In this document: positions 21,695 through 31,899 of the stretch, one piece after another
Layout: every line of letters begins with the position of its first letter
How positions within the stretch are numbered: position 1 is the first letter of the stretch
Notes under the pieces: model-generated
The model's input: only the letters and a program-made list of their open reading frames with translations
Told to the model about the DNA's origin: nothing
Databases searched by the model: none
Position numbers and translations under genes: made by a program
Assembly: GCA_021234155.1 (NCBI GenBank)
Contig: JAJEKV010000035.1
Location: 2,108,001 to 2,172,000 of the forward strand
Direction of reading: 5' to 3'
DNA from: Isoetes taiwanensis
Lineage: Eukaryota; Streptophyta; Lycopodiopsida; Isoetales; Isoetaceae
Length of the DNA stretch: 64,000 bases

Positions 21695-22036
21695 TGTTCA
21701 TTATCAATGAACAAGAAGTTGTTCACATGCCCAATGCACAGATGCCTTAAATGTGGTGAAGTTGAGAGGTGGATAATGAAGATGATTGGCTTTATGTATG
21801 TCGGCGTAGGAGGTGTATCAAAGAGTAAGTATTTTTCAGTGGTAGTTAATGGTGGTATTTTGATAATCTAAGGATGTGAATTGGTATCCTATGTTTGTTG
21901 GAAGGCATGCATCATCAAGTGCAAGCATAATGTTATGCCATGGTATTTATACAGTTGAGCTCATTACATTTTTAGTGAGATCCATTTTGATGAGGACGAT
22001 GAGGATATGGAGTGTGTGATAAGAGGTTGGAAACTG
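21695..22036 (+). pseudogene. Captured exons resembling EDM2-type PHD protein
   Basis: A first exon (21695-21824, between an AG and a GTAAGT) encodes NKKLFTCPMHRCLKCGEVE and, after a one-base frame change, DNEDDWLYVCRRRRCIKE. A second exon (21976-22036, between TTTTAG and GTCAGT) encodes EIHFDEDDEDMECVIRGWKL. This fits the atypical PHD region of plant EDM2-like proteins (CPLH.C..CG...; ..VCRRC..; EI.FEDED...RAW), which act in chromatin-controlled expression of disease-resistance genes and transposons. Only a fragment is present, the frame is broken, and the family call comes from motif memory, so it is tentative. Confidence 0.45.
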
Positions 22037-22415
22037 GTCAGTGCTCATTTCCTTTATTGCATGTAAGTGGATCTATCACATTACGCTGGATGTAAAAAGA
22101 GGCAAGGGAAATGCACAAACATAATGGCGAAACCATCTTAGATTCCCTAGGCATCCAAAGCTGGATAAACAAAGTGAACATTGAACCTTTTATTAAGCCA
22201 GAGCTAGTCTGGATACATACATTGGCGATGGCATGAATGAAACCCAGGCCTGCAACTACTATGTGCATAATGTGTTGCAGAAAGTCTACATTCCTCTGGC
22301 TTGGTTGTATCTTTGTGAGTGTTTGCAGGAGACTATAGATGGAGCTCGGCAAACATTTGATTGAATGTCTGCATGTAATGCAATGATTGCAGGGTGGATT
22401 TACTGTCAAGTTCGG

Positions 22416-22431
22416 CAAATGATGCATATTG
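22416..22431. repeat. LINE target duplication, left copy
   Basis: CAAATGATGCATATTG. The same 16 bases recur at 28107-28122 on the other side of the LINE. Confidence 0.9.
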
Positions 22432-22494
22432 TTTTTTTTTTTGAGGGACGTCAAGAATTTATATTATGTAAAGAAGAAAATACACAGGGAAGGA

Positions 22495-25400
22495 TTAGAT
22501 GAGGTGGAAATAATCCCCCCAAATCCTATCCTTCTCCTCACCTGGTAAGTTAGAGACTTGAAATTGATTATATAGCCTAGACTTGACTTCTTGGAGCAAA
22601 GATTGAGCAGTAGAGAACTTCCCATGAAAGATGACCTGGTTCCTTCTCTTCCAGATTACCCAACAAATGATAGCTCTACAAATGTTGAAGGCGACCTTCT
22701 TAACACGAGGCCAATTAGTTGGAAGAAGACCCAAGCAATACTTGTTGGCTACTAAGGCGATCGTCGAAAACATGACCGTGTCCATGCCCAAATACATTGA
22801 ATGTCGGCACAAAGGTAGAAGAAATGCTCAATGGTTTCGAAGCACAATTACAAACCCGGCAGAGTGGGCTTATTGTCGGCTTGAATGAGTGAACTTTAGT
22901 ATTAGGCCCTAAGTGCACGATCATAATCTGCCAGAGAAGAAAAGGGCCCGCTTGGGAGGGATACTCTTACACCAAATGGAGCTCCAAACCTTCACATATT
23001 GATCCTCTTCCACCCTAAGCCGCCAGTGGGAAGAAGGTCTGGGGCCCGAAGCCGCCGATATGCATAGCTACTCTTGACAAAGTTTTTGCGAAACAAACTG
23101 CGGGGGTAAGCACCAAACCTTCTCCGTAGCAAAATTGGAGACCGGAGGAATGTTATCTGCAATCGCTTCCCGCATGCAGAAGTCGCACCAACGCATGCCA
23201 AACTTACGATTGAAACCATCCCATGAAAGGAGACGACCATTCTCATACCACGCCTCCAAAGAAATGACTCCAAAGCCCTCCATCTATTTGGGTAGCAGGT
23301 GCATGCATAGTAGCGCGATGGGGAGATGAGGCATGGGAACCCACAAGAAAGGAGAAGAGGTCCTGGGACCAATTGGCGGGGATGAAGGGAAATGAGAGGC
23401 CTAAGCGCATCCCAAGCTTTTAGCAGTCCCTTCAATAATGGAGAGGCCTGAGGAGTGGGAGCAAGGGGATACAATAAAGCCCAAGGCAAAGGGGGTTCAA
23501 TACCTATTTTACCAAGAGCTCGTGAGTGCTGCAGAGACGAAAGCAATAAGGCGTGTGCACGAAGACCGATGATCATTGCAAATAACTTGCGGATAAGTTT
23601 AGAAGCCAGCAGCTTGCCATGCAGAGCTAGATCAAGCATCCCCAAGCCGCCATGGTTCTTAGGGCGGACACACTTACTCCATGCAACTTTAACTACCGCC
23701 CCCAACTCATTACCGCCCCATATGAAATTACGCACAAGTGCAGACATCTCCTTGAACTTACTAGCGGGTGCAAGAAGCGCGGAGACCGCATAAATGTGAG
23801 TACTGTAGAGCACTGACTTAGCCACCTGTATCCTGCCTGCCATTGACAAAGAAGCTCCTCGCCACCATAGGAGGTGCCTCTGAAGATCCAATAAGACTTG
23901 ATCCCATGCCTGGGCAAGAGAAACGTCCATACCAAAAGGGATTCCGAGTAATCTAGTCACCTCCCCAGCTGGTATGACTTGCCATGGGTAGCAGTACAAG
24001 CAATTGGGGGGAGGAGTGTCTAGAGCCCAGATCGCACTACATTTTTGTCAATTGAGCAAGCACCACGGGCCGAGAGAGAAGATATCCAGGAGCTGCTTAG
24101 CTTTATCAAGGTTGTCCTCATTAGCCTTTAGTAAGAGAAATGTGTCATCTGCAAACTGATTACAGATAACTTGAGAACCATCCGCCAACTGCAAACCCTC
24201 AATGAGGTCATCATTTAGAGCACGGCGAAGAAGCTGAGATAAACCTTCAGCCACAATGGTAAATAGGAATGGAGCTAGGGGGCAGCCCTGCCTAATGCCC
24301 CTACTCACAGAAAATATCCGCGAAGGCTCACCCTGGAACAGGACCGCTGCTTTGGCAGAACATAGGAGCTTCCACACAAGAGAGCAAAAGGATGGTCCAA
24401 AACCCAACCTAGGCATGATCCTCAAAAGAAAATCCCAGGAAACACTGTCATACGCTTTGGCAAAATCCAGTTTCAGATATGCGACCTGTTGCTTGGAGGC
24501 ACGTGCCCAATACATTCCCTCATATTTGTTGCAACATTGTTCAAGATGTGTAATCGCTCGGTAGAAAACCCGTTTTGCTCCTCAATCGATTGAAGTGCCA
24601 AGAATAGCTTTGAGTTTCTCAGCATAAGCTTTAGCAATAATCTTGTAAACTACTGGCAACAAAGTGATCGGCCTCCACTCAGATATATTTCGAGGCTCCT
24701 TAACCTTAGGGATGAGAGCAATTAAGCCAGTGTTCAAAATTCTATCCAATTGGTGAGACTGCAAGAGCTCCTGATATGCTTGCCAGACTAGAGTTGATGA
24801 CCATTCCCATGAAGCCTTGAAAAACTCAACTGGAATACCATCCATACCTGGACATTTGTCGTTAGCCATCATTTCTACAGCAGATTGAAGATTGTCAAGG
24901 GTGAGAGGAAGCTCCATCTCTAGTTGCTGCGTTGGGGAAATAATAGGTTGGAGCTTGGAAAGAACGATGCTCTTCGCTTCCTCCTGGAAAGGTAGGTTCT
25001 TTTCTTGAAAAAAGTGAGCAAAGTGTTCTGCTAGAAAAGTTTTAAGCTGGTTTGGATCAGTCACGCATTGACCATCAGATAATTGAATAGAGGATAGAGC
25101 TGATCTTTGACGTTTCAAACGAGTAGCTCGAAAGAACATTTTGGAACACCTATCTCCTTCTTTCAATCAAGCCAAGCCAGATTTGACCTTGTCTTGTGTC
25201 GTGCTAACAACTTCAAGATCCCGAATTTCCGGACAAGCCGAGCCTCTTGTGCATGCATGCTACCAGAGATCCTAATCTGTTTCAATTCAAAGATACGTGA
25301 AATTAACTCTTTCACGAAAGTAACCCATTCCGACCCCATTGTTTTGCAAAAGCTTTAACAGATGCAAGGGGTGAGATCGGAGTTCTCATAGCACTATCGA

Positions 25401-26226
25401 GGGAGGTGAAGAAAGCCATGCCGCCGGCAGCCCACCTAAGAAAGTCTCTATCTTTTAAGTAACGAGAATTTAACTTGAACACAGACCTGCTAGCAGAACG
25501 TGCTGGTATCTCCTGAGTCCGGATAATCTGAGGGTTATGATCAGACACTGTTTGCAAGAGGTAATTGTTGCGATACAACCCTGGTTGACGTTGTTGAGCA
25601 AACATGTTTGCATAGCACCTGTCATGCCTTGCCGCTGCACGTGCTGTCCCCTGCGCACCATTGCACCATGTGAAGCCTGCATCACCTGTCACCTCTAAGA
25701 AACCGTGCTCCATCAACAACTGGTCCCACTGCTCCTTCTCAAAACCAGAAACTGTCTCACCTTGTCCCAGACGATCAACAGGCATTTCCACCATATTAAA
25801 GTCTCCTAACAACAACCAAGCAACCTGATCCCCCCACTTTTTCATTTTGTTTCGTATGGACGCCCATAAGGATGCACGTTTGCGAGGGCAGTTAGGAGCA
25901 TAGACATTTACAATGCCCCACTCAAACCCATCTTGGATCCACTTGATAGCAGTCCACCTACCCCATTTATCTTTGCACGTGAAAGTAACACTGACATCTA
26001 AGGACCAAGAGATAAAAGAACCTGCACGAGGGCGTCCTGACACACTCAGCAAACCCACATGCTGCTGACCCATAATATTCAACAGTCCGGTTACTGCACC
26101 TGGAGTACACTTATGTTCTTGAAGACATAGAATCTGTGGATGGATCCTACGAACCTGCGCTGCTACTCTAGCCCTCTTTGTAGGGGAGGACTTCAACCCT
26201 CTAACGTTCCAGCTGAGAATATTCAT
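22495..26226 (-). pseudogene. LINE ORF2 (endonuclease and reverse transcriptase), broken
   Basis: The endonuclease part (26226-25312) starts MNILSWNVRGLKSSPTKRAR and contains LCLQEHKC, LLLGDFNMVE and SDHNPQII. The reverse transcriptase follows with DKCPGMDGIPVEFFKASW, KLDFAKAYDSVSWDFL, SRGIRQGCPLAPFLF and the catalytic box QFADDTFLLLKAN (near 24140). A C-terminal region with a degenerate zinc motif and VIWKRRNQVIFHGKFS ends at about 22495. It is interrupted by frame changes near 25300, 24550, 24030 and 22950, so it is inactive, although the RT active site itself is intact. Confidence 0.88.
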
Positions 26227-28104
26227 CCTATAGGTTGTGACTGTACAATGCTCCTTTTCTTCCTACGTTTAGGAGATTTGCTCACACCACAAGTGGGTAC
26301 TGATGGGTCATAAAGTACCATGGATTTGGAGTCTACTGCAACATCCATGCTTTCCACAACATCCATGTTTACATCCGTGTCCCCATGGGAAACACCAGGG
26401 ACCATTTCCGGGTTCTCATCCATTGATCCCTCATCTATAGAACCTGATACCTCTTCATTCCCATATATACCAGGCATGTCATCACCTAGTTCATCCGCCC
26501 GCCTCTGAGACTGTGCACGTTTGTTTCTTTTTGTGGTCACCATGGTCGGGTTCTGATCAGAGGGGAACTCTGAGATGGGATAGGAGGAGATGTAGCTTGA
26601 ACTGTAGTAGCAAGAGAGTCAAGGGGAGCAAATACAGGGGTCACAGTAGGTGGGTGAGAAGTATGCGACTCTGGGACATTATGGGATAATGGAGGTGGGG
26701 TGGGAATACTGTGGGATAATGGTGAAGGTGCAGGTGTTGCAAAAGAGGGAGCAAACTGAGGTGGAGTAGGGTTACATGAAACCTGAGGGTCCACGCCAAT
26801 GGGTGACATGGGAATCTTGGCAGAGGGGTACCAACGACGAAGGTCAGCAAAGATTTAGCAAATCAAGATTGCAAGATGAGTAAAACTCTCCGCTCTTAAT
26901 TACAACATCCTTAGGGCAACCGCTTATCCATGGGAAGTCCCACACAAATTTGTGCACCTCTAGTAATAGAGTGGGCTTATGTAGATGCCCAAAGCTTTAG
27001 CAAATGTAAATCATAAACTTGGGAATAAGAAGGTCAGGAGGCAAGTCTTCAATTTGGAACCAAAGATGGAAGCTTAGCTTTAAGAGGTAGATTGATGGAG
27101 AAACCAGGATAATAGTTTTGGAAGAGAACGGGAGTACCACCCATGGTATCCACACCACGCCAGAACCAATTTTTCAACATCTTCCTCATTCTTGAACATG
27201 ATCAAAAAGAAGCCCTTCCCGGTGCCTTAATGGACTCATAAGGATCTAATGTGATTACGCCTAAGAAGGGCCCCCAACCAATTAGAAATCTTTTCTCAAG
27301 TCAAAAACTCACCCGGTCCAATACGCCACTCGAGTAGGCAACGAGGTTTGAAAGATATCGACGATTGCTCGACCGATCGACCTCCACCACCACCTTATCC
27401 GCCAAGCAGTTCTCTATAGAGATGCTGTTAGCAATTGGCTTACCTCGGGCATCGCTACTCAAGCTCTACCGGATCCGCTTTATTACCCCCTCCGCACAAA
27501 ATCCGTGGTTTTCGCCACCCTATTACTTTGTTTGGGAGCCGTGTCTTTTGAATCCACTCACTAAAACACCTGGCTGGGACACTCGCTTCATTGAATCATT
27601 AGATTTCCATGCAGATTGTCCCGAGCAGCCCCCTCGCTTGCCGTGAGATGAGCCCCACCGCATCGAAGCTTTGAGAGCACTTTGTCCACTATCACAAGCC
27701 GTAACGTAAATTCTACTTCCTTTTCTTCCGTTATTGTTCCTTTCCATCTCAGCATCAATAAACACAGCACTATCCTTGGCACTCTCCCTTGTCTGCAGCT
27801 CACCTTTGATAGCTTTGATAGCGATTCCATCTGCAGAGTCATCCTCTAGGCCTCCATCAGCCAAATTTATCCCTGTTTCAAGAATCGGGTTCTGGAAAAA
27901 AAAAATTTGGCTGCCCAATCCTTCTCCGAAAATTGGGGCTTTTGCAACAGATGCATTCATCACTGGTTGTGACAGCATTGGACGATTTTTGGGGGCATTA
28001 CATGGGCCCCCTCGATCAGAATCAGTCCCTGCAGCAGCTAGCCGAGCAGCAGTAGCGGCCGCCCATTCCTCCGCCTGCGCCAAAATTGCCACGTCAGCAT
28101 CCAT
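26223..28104 (-). pseudogene. LINE ORF1, broken
   Basis: It begins MDADVAILAQAEEWAAATAA at 28104 and is open to 27523. The middle (about 27400-26850) is out of frame. A Pro/Ser/Thr-rich part (26809-26537) and a C-terminal acidic part ending in a basic KSPKRRKKRSIVQSQPIG (26543-26223) follow. The last codons overlap the ORF2 start by four bases. Position and composition fit the RNA-binding ORF1 protein of plant LINEs, though I could not identify the zinc knuckle. Confidence 0.6.
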
Positions 28105-28106
28105 CC

Positions 28107-28122
28107 CAAATGATGCATATTG
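28107..28122. repeat. LINE target duplication, right copy
   Basis: CAAATGATGCATATTG, identical to 22416-22431. Confidence 0.9.
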
Positions 28123-29518
28123 TATCTGAGCATGCTATTTTTTTGCTTCAATTAATAGACAAGTAATGTATGGACATCAAGTGCACAAGAAAAGAAATTG
28201 TTGTGTAAAAAAACCAAGTATGTATTGTCCTTCCTCGGTCATTCAGCACGAATGTTTTGTGTGCCATCCACGATTGCAGGTGCCTACTGAAATATGTGCC
28301 TTAGCTACAACTATTTAGCATCTATTTGTGTCTGTCAATCATAGATCAACCGTGCTACTTCCAAAGTAGAGTCGTGCTTGCCTGGCCTGCATCTACTTTA
28401 TGTAATCTCTAGATTGATTGCACCAGAGCACTATCTAAAGTAGTTCGATATTACTCCTACAGGCAGCCTCACATGCTTCTTCAATAGTCCAATAGCAAAA
28501 GGCTTGACAGGATTTGAAAGAGGCCAATGTTCTTTGTTTGAATCTTGTGAAGCATGAACTGCAGTATAATGTAATGTCAATTATAGACCTGTATTCTGAA
28601 ATGATTTTTTGAGGCTTTCTATTTAAATACTCTGTAAATCGTAATTTGTTTAAAAAATACCTTTGTTTAATACTAGACGACCTGCATCTCTGGGATTAGA
28701 GGCATCATTTTGCCGATTCTATCATCTTTGATAAAATAGTACTCTCTGTAGCAAACCTTTCACTGGCACATTGTCATAGGGTTTGCAAGCTATATGGCCC
28801 CAAACTTTGGATTGAATGATGGGATCTCGCTGCAACCTCAGTCGTTTCTCACCACGTCTGGTCTCAGGCTAGTTAGCAACGAACAGGTCGAATCTGAAAA
28901 ATTTACGAAGGATTTCTCATATTTCAATTCAAAATACGACTCCTGGATCATGGTCTGGGTTTTTAAGCCAAATCATTCCGGCGAGGATTGGTGCCCTTGA
29001 TCATCTTGCTCCTGGGCAATCTGTTTTCCGCTTCGAAATTGCTTGGCGATTTAGGCTACCCGTACGTAGTCTACCTTGTTTCTATTACTGTTATCTTTGC
29101 TTCATTAATACACAATGAAGCCTCAAAGACATCACTTTTCCATGGTCTTTGGGAGTTGCATATATTTTTTATCTTTTATTTTTACGGCATAACTTCCATG
29201 GCAGCACTAAACGGATGTTTCTCATAGTGGTGCTTTCCTGGAGGGTTTTATATTGCGTGATTGTTGTTCTTTTCTTGCCATGACATTGTACCCTCTAAGC
29301 TAATACTTATAGGAGCACTTTCTTCGACATGGATAAATACGTAAACCTTAAAATATGTATAGTATGATATGCCTTGCCCTATTATATGGATACTATGGTG
29401 CTATGATGATACGCATGGGTGGGGAACTCCAATGTTAAAGATAGACATGTGACATTCCTTAGTGCATTTGTTATGGTGTTAGCTTAAATAAAAAGGCATT
29501 CCTTAACATTGCATTTTT
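28123..29518. other. Captured sequence inside element 1, right part
   Basis: Continuation of the sequence interrupted by the LINE. A possible exon at about 28780-29000 (including MAPNFGLNDGISLQPQSFLT in one frame) was not recognised. The rest is AT-rich without a supported gene. Confidence 0.35.
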
Positions 29519-29776
29519 GGGTTGCCCCTAGGGGGGCAAACCCTCGTTTATGTGGGTATGTGGGCATATCCAGGTATATGCCGGCATATGCCTAGCATAT
29601 GCTGGTGACTGCTCCAAACTGGCTGCTGCCTGTAAACTCTCGGTCATCCAGCCCCATTCCTTCACAGGCATATTCAAGTATATGTCAGTATATGCTCGAA
29701 AACATGACTTTGAAGTGTGATTTAAGCCATTTCACTCTCGGGTCACGGAGGGCAACCCTCTGTGCGCAGCACCTTG
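29519..29776 (+). repeat. Terminal A-to-B module of element 1
   Basis: A 258-base stretch starting with the hairpin end GGGTTGCCCCTAGGGGGGCA and ending GCGCAGCACCTTG. It contains a self-complementary GGTATATGCCGGCATATGCC and a diverged second copy of that motif near 29672-29700. The first ~150 bases are nearly identical to 19946-20095. An inverted equivalent is at 30190-30458. Confidence 0.75.
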
Positions 29777-30189
29777 TTTTTTAAGTTTTGACCATTGTTA
29801 AACCATTGAATTATCACGTATAAACAATGGATACACCAAAATGTGCAAATACATGCACATATACAGTGGTTCGATCAAGCCTAAGCCTGAACCTGATACG
29901 CTCCGAAGAAGGCACATGCAGCCCAAATTTGAAGAAGCGGGCAGCGTTTGTGTCTGGAATGGAGCATGTCGGGTTCAGCTGCCTCCAAGCAACCACTGCA
30001 TCTTCAACTGGAACAAAATCCGAAACTCCACAACAACAGGAAAAAAACCCTTTCTAAATGGTGAGAGTTATCCCGTGGCTAAAACACAAAGCAGGTGAGG
30101 GAAGAAATCTAAAGAAATTATTTGGTGTGGTGGGTGCAGACAGACAAGGCATCACGGAACATAAAATATTACTAAATCACTAAAGTAAA
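29777..30189 (+). repeat. Tandem array unit trapped between elements 1 and 2
   Basis: From TTTTTTAAGTTTTGACCATT to ACTAAATCACTAAAGTAAA, most of one unit of the 480-base array. Its left edge continues the unit interrupted at 19945 and its right edge continues at 34703, which shows that both flanking elements are insertions into one original array. Confidence 0.85.
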
Positions 30190-30931
30190 CAAGGTGCTGC
30201 GCACGAAGGGTTGCCCTCCGTGACTCGAGGGTGAAATGGCTTAAATCACACCAATCAGATTGGAATATGTACTAAGTTTTCTCTCAATTTGTAATATTGG
30301 TCGAACAACCAAATATATAAAATGAACTATTCTGTTCATATTTGCTAAAGATTTATAAAGCCATAGTGTACCCAGCATATGCTAGGCATATGCCGGCATA
30401 TACCTGGATATGCCCACAAACCCACATAAACGAGGGTTTGCCCCCCTAGGGGCAACCCAAAAAAGACTACATTATATATGTTGCGAAAACTGCTACCAAC
30501 TATATAGCTTCACCAAAGCGTGACGATAAATGAAATATCATGATTTCTAGACCATATTGAATGTTTATTCGACTACAAAAGAGATCAATGTAAGCAATGA
30601 ATAGCGACATTTAGGAACATAAGACAGACAAAAGGGACATGCAAAAGTAGGTGTATGGTGAAGGAAACGCTTTTTAGAATTTTTTGAACTTTATAAAAGA
30701 AATATTTCATCATTTGATGAAATGGGAAGAAAAATAAATAGGCTCTCGTCACTTAACAATGATGCCCCTCCATGCAAACATATTAGTGCTTGCAAACAAA
30801 AATATCAGGACAGTCAAAGATTGGTTAAAAATCGATAACATTCACCAGTTATTTGGCATAGAAATTCCTAGCAGTAAAATACCCATACTATTTTTACAAT
30901 AGACAATATAATAAGCAGTTGTTGGTAGACC

Positions 30932-31098
30932 ATATTTCGTATAGCATTGCTTACATGTGAAGAAATTTATTCTTTTTGGAGCCTAATGTTTTAGAAGTTA
31001 TGGCATTTCTAAAGATATTTCGTATAGCATTGCTTACATGTGAAGAAATTTATTCTTTTTGGAGCCTAATGTTTTAGAAGTTATGGCATTTCTAAAGG
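30932..31098. repeat. Tandem duplication of 83-84 bases
   Basis: A segment beginning ATATTTCGTATAGCATTGCT and ending TATGGCATTTCTAAA appears twice in direct succession (about 30932-31014 and 31016-31098), nearly without differences. It lies inside gene-capturing element 2. Confidence 0.85.
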
Positions 31099-31550
31099 TG
31101 AGTTAATTTTCCTTTTCTTTATGCAGCTCCTGTCTACATACAACTTCTTCCAGCCTACGTATTTTTCTTCCCTTGCAGATTCTTAGATTATACCCTTGCA
31201 ACCTTGACTGCCACTTTCATGTTTGTTGTGCTATATCATGATTTGACATTTGCCCAACTTCAGTTGCGGTCGTATATCGTTGTCCAAATGAGTTGTTTTG
31301 AACATATTTTAGCATGTTCTGCCTCAACTATTTCAATTACTGCATCCGCAACAATCTTACCATCATGCACTTCTTTTAGTTGCCGTTGAATATATTTTGA
31401 CATCAGGAACTTTCCAACTATTGATTGGGTGCTTAACTTCCATCATAAAACATACAACAAGAAGACTTGAATTTGAAAAGAAGGATAAGACTTCCATCTT
31501 GCATTATAAAGATTAAAAAGAGAGTAAACGGTTCAAGAACAAGAATGTAC

Positions 31551-31807
31551 CTTCAACGGGTTGTAGGACATTACAAAGAAGGTATATTCGCAAATCAAAC
31601 TTCTTCCCGGCCACTAAGTATGGGTTCTTAATATATCTTTGCACTATATAACTCTCAACCTGTTCAGTACTATAAGTGCAATGTAAGCATGCACATATGT
31701 TCAAGAAAATAAAATACCTGAGGATTGTCTACTTTCCAGCGATGGTCCTTCTTCCACTCACTAATTTGTCCCAGCTTATGGAAAAGAAATATACCCCTTC
31801 CTTGAGC
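31551..31807 (-). pseudogene. Captured exons of a TTLL9-like tubulin ligase
   Basis: Two adjacent minus-strand exons with intact splice sites. Exon 1 (31807-31718, 90 bases, phase 0) encodes AQGRGIFLFHKLGQISEWKK and then [11 protein letters not shown] 58-base GT-AG intron follows. Exon 2 (31659-31551) encodes [20 protein letters not shown] and then [16 protein letters not shown]. This is the ATP-grasp core of tubulin-tyrosine-ligase-like enzymes (SQGKGIFLF.KL..I; VVQ.YIENPLLI.GRKFDLR.YVLV), which add glutamates or glycines to axonemal tubulin. The DLR residues contact ATP. No other exon of the gene was found for certain in the element, so I treat it as a captured fragment. Confidence 0.75.
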
Positions 31808-31899
31808 CTTCCCAACACAGCAAATAGAAGAGAACAGTTTGATGCCAATATATTAATTGGAACCATAGCATACACTATAATTTTTCTTCCTGAGAAAAC

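Larger units (their letters stand above)
22432..28106 (-). mobile_element. Near-full-length L1-type LINE with 16-base target duplication
   Basis: Minus-strand LINE. The poly-A tail is seen as 11 T at 22432-22442; the 5' end lies directly before the first ATG of ORF1 (28104), so the 5' leader is missing or only a few bases long. Perfect 16-base duplications flank it, which defines both ends. Joining the flanks gives an uninterrupted AAATGATGCATATTGTATCTGAGC. It sits inside the gene-capturing element at 19946-29776 and is therefore younger than that insertion or was carried with it. Confidence 0.92.
19946..29776 (+). mobile_element. T-run-targeting gene-capturing element 1
   Basis: It starts in a T-run with GGGTTGCCCCTAGGGGGGCA (a hairpin-forming end, called A here) and stops with GCGCAGCACCTTG (end B) just before another T-run. 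The flanks left and right are adjacent parts of the tandem unit (GTATTTTT... and TTTTTTAAGTTTTGACC), so this is an insertion in the array. A second copy of end A lies at 29519 close to end B, making a terminal A-to-B module of 258 bases. Between them are 1.4-2 kb stretches of captured sequence with EDM2-like exons, plus a 5.7 kb LINE. No transposase or Rep gene was seen, so it is non-autonomous. Element 2 at 30190-34702 has the same architecture in inverse orientation. Confidence 0.65.
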
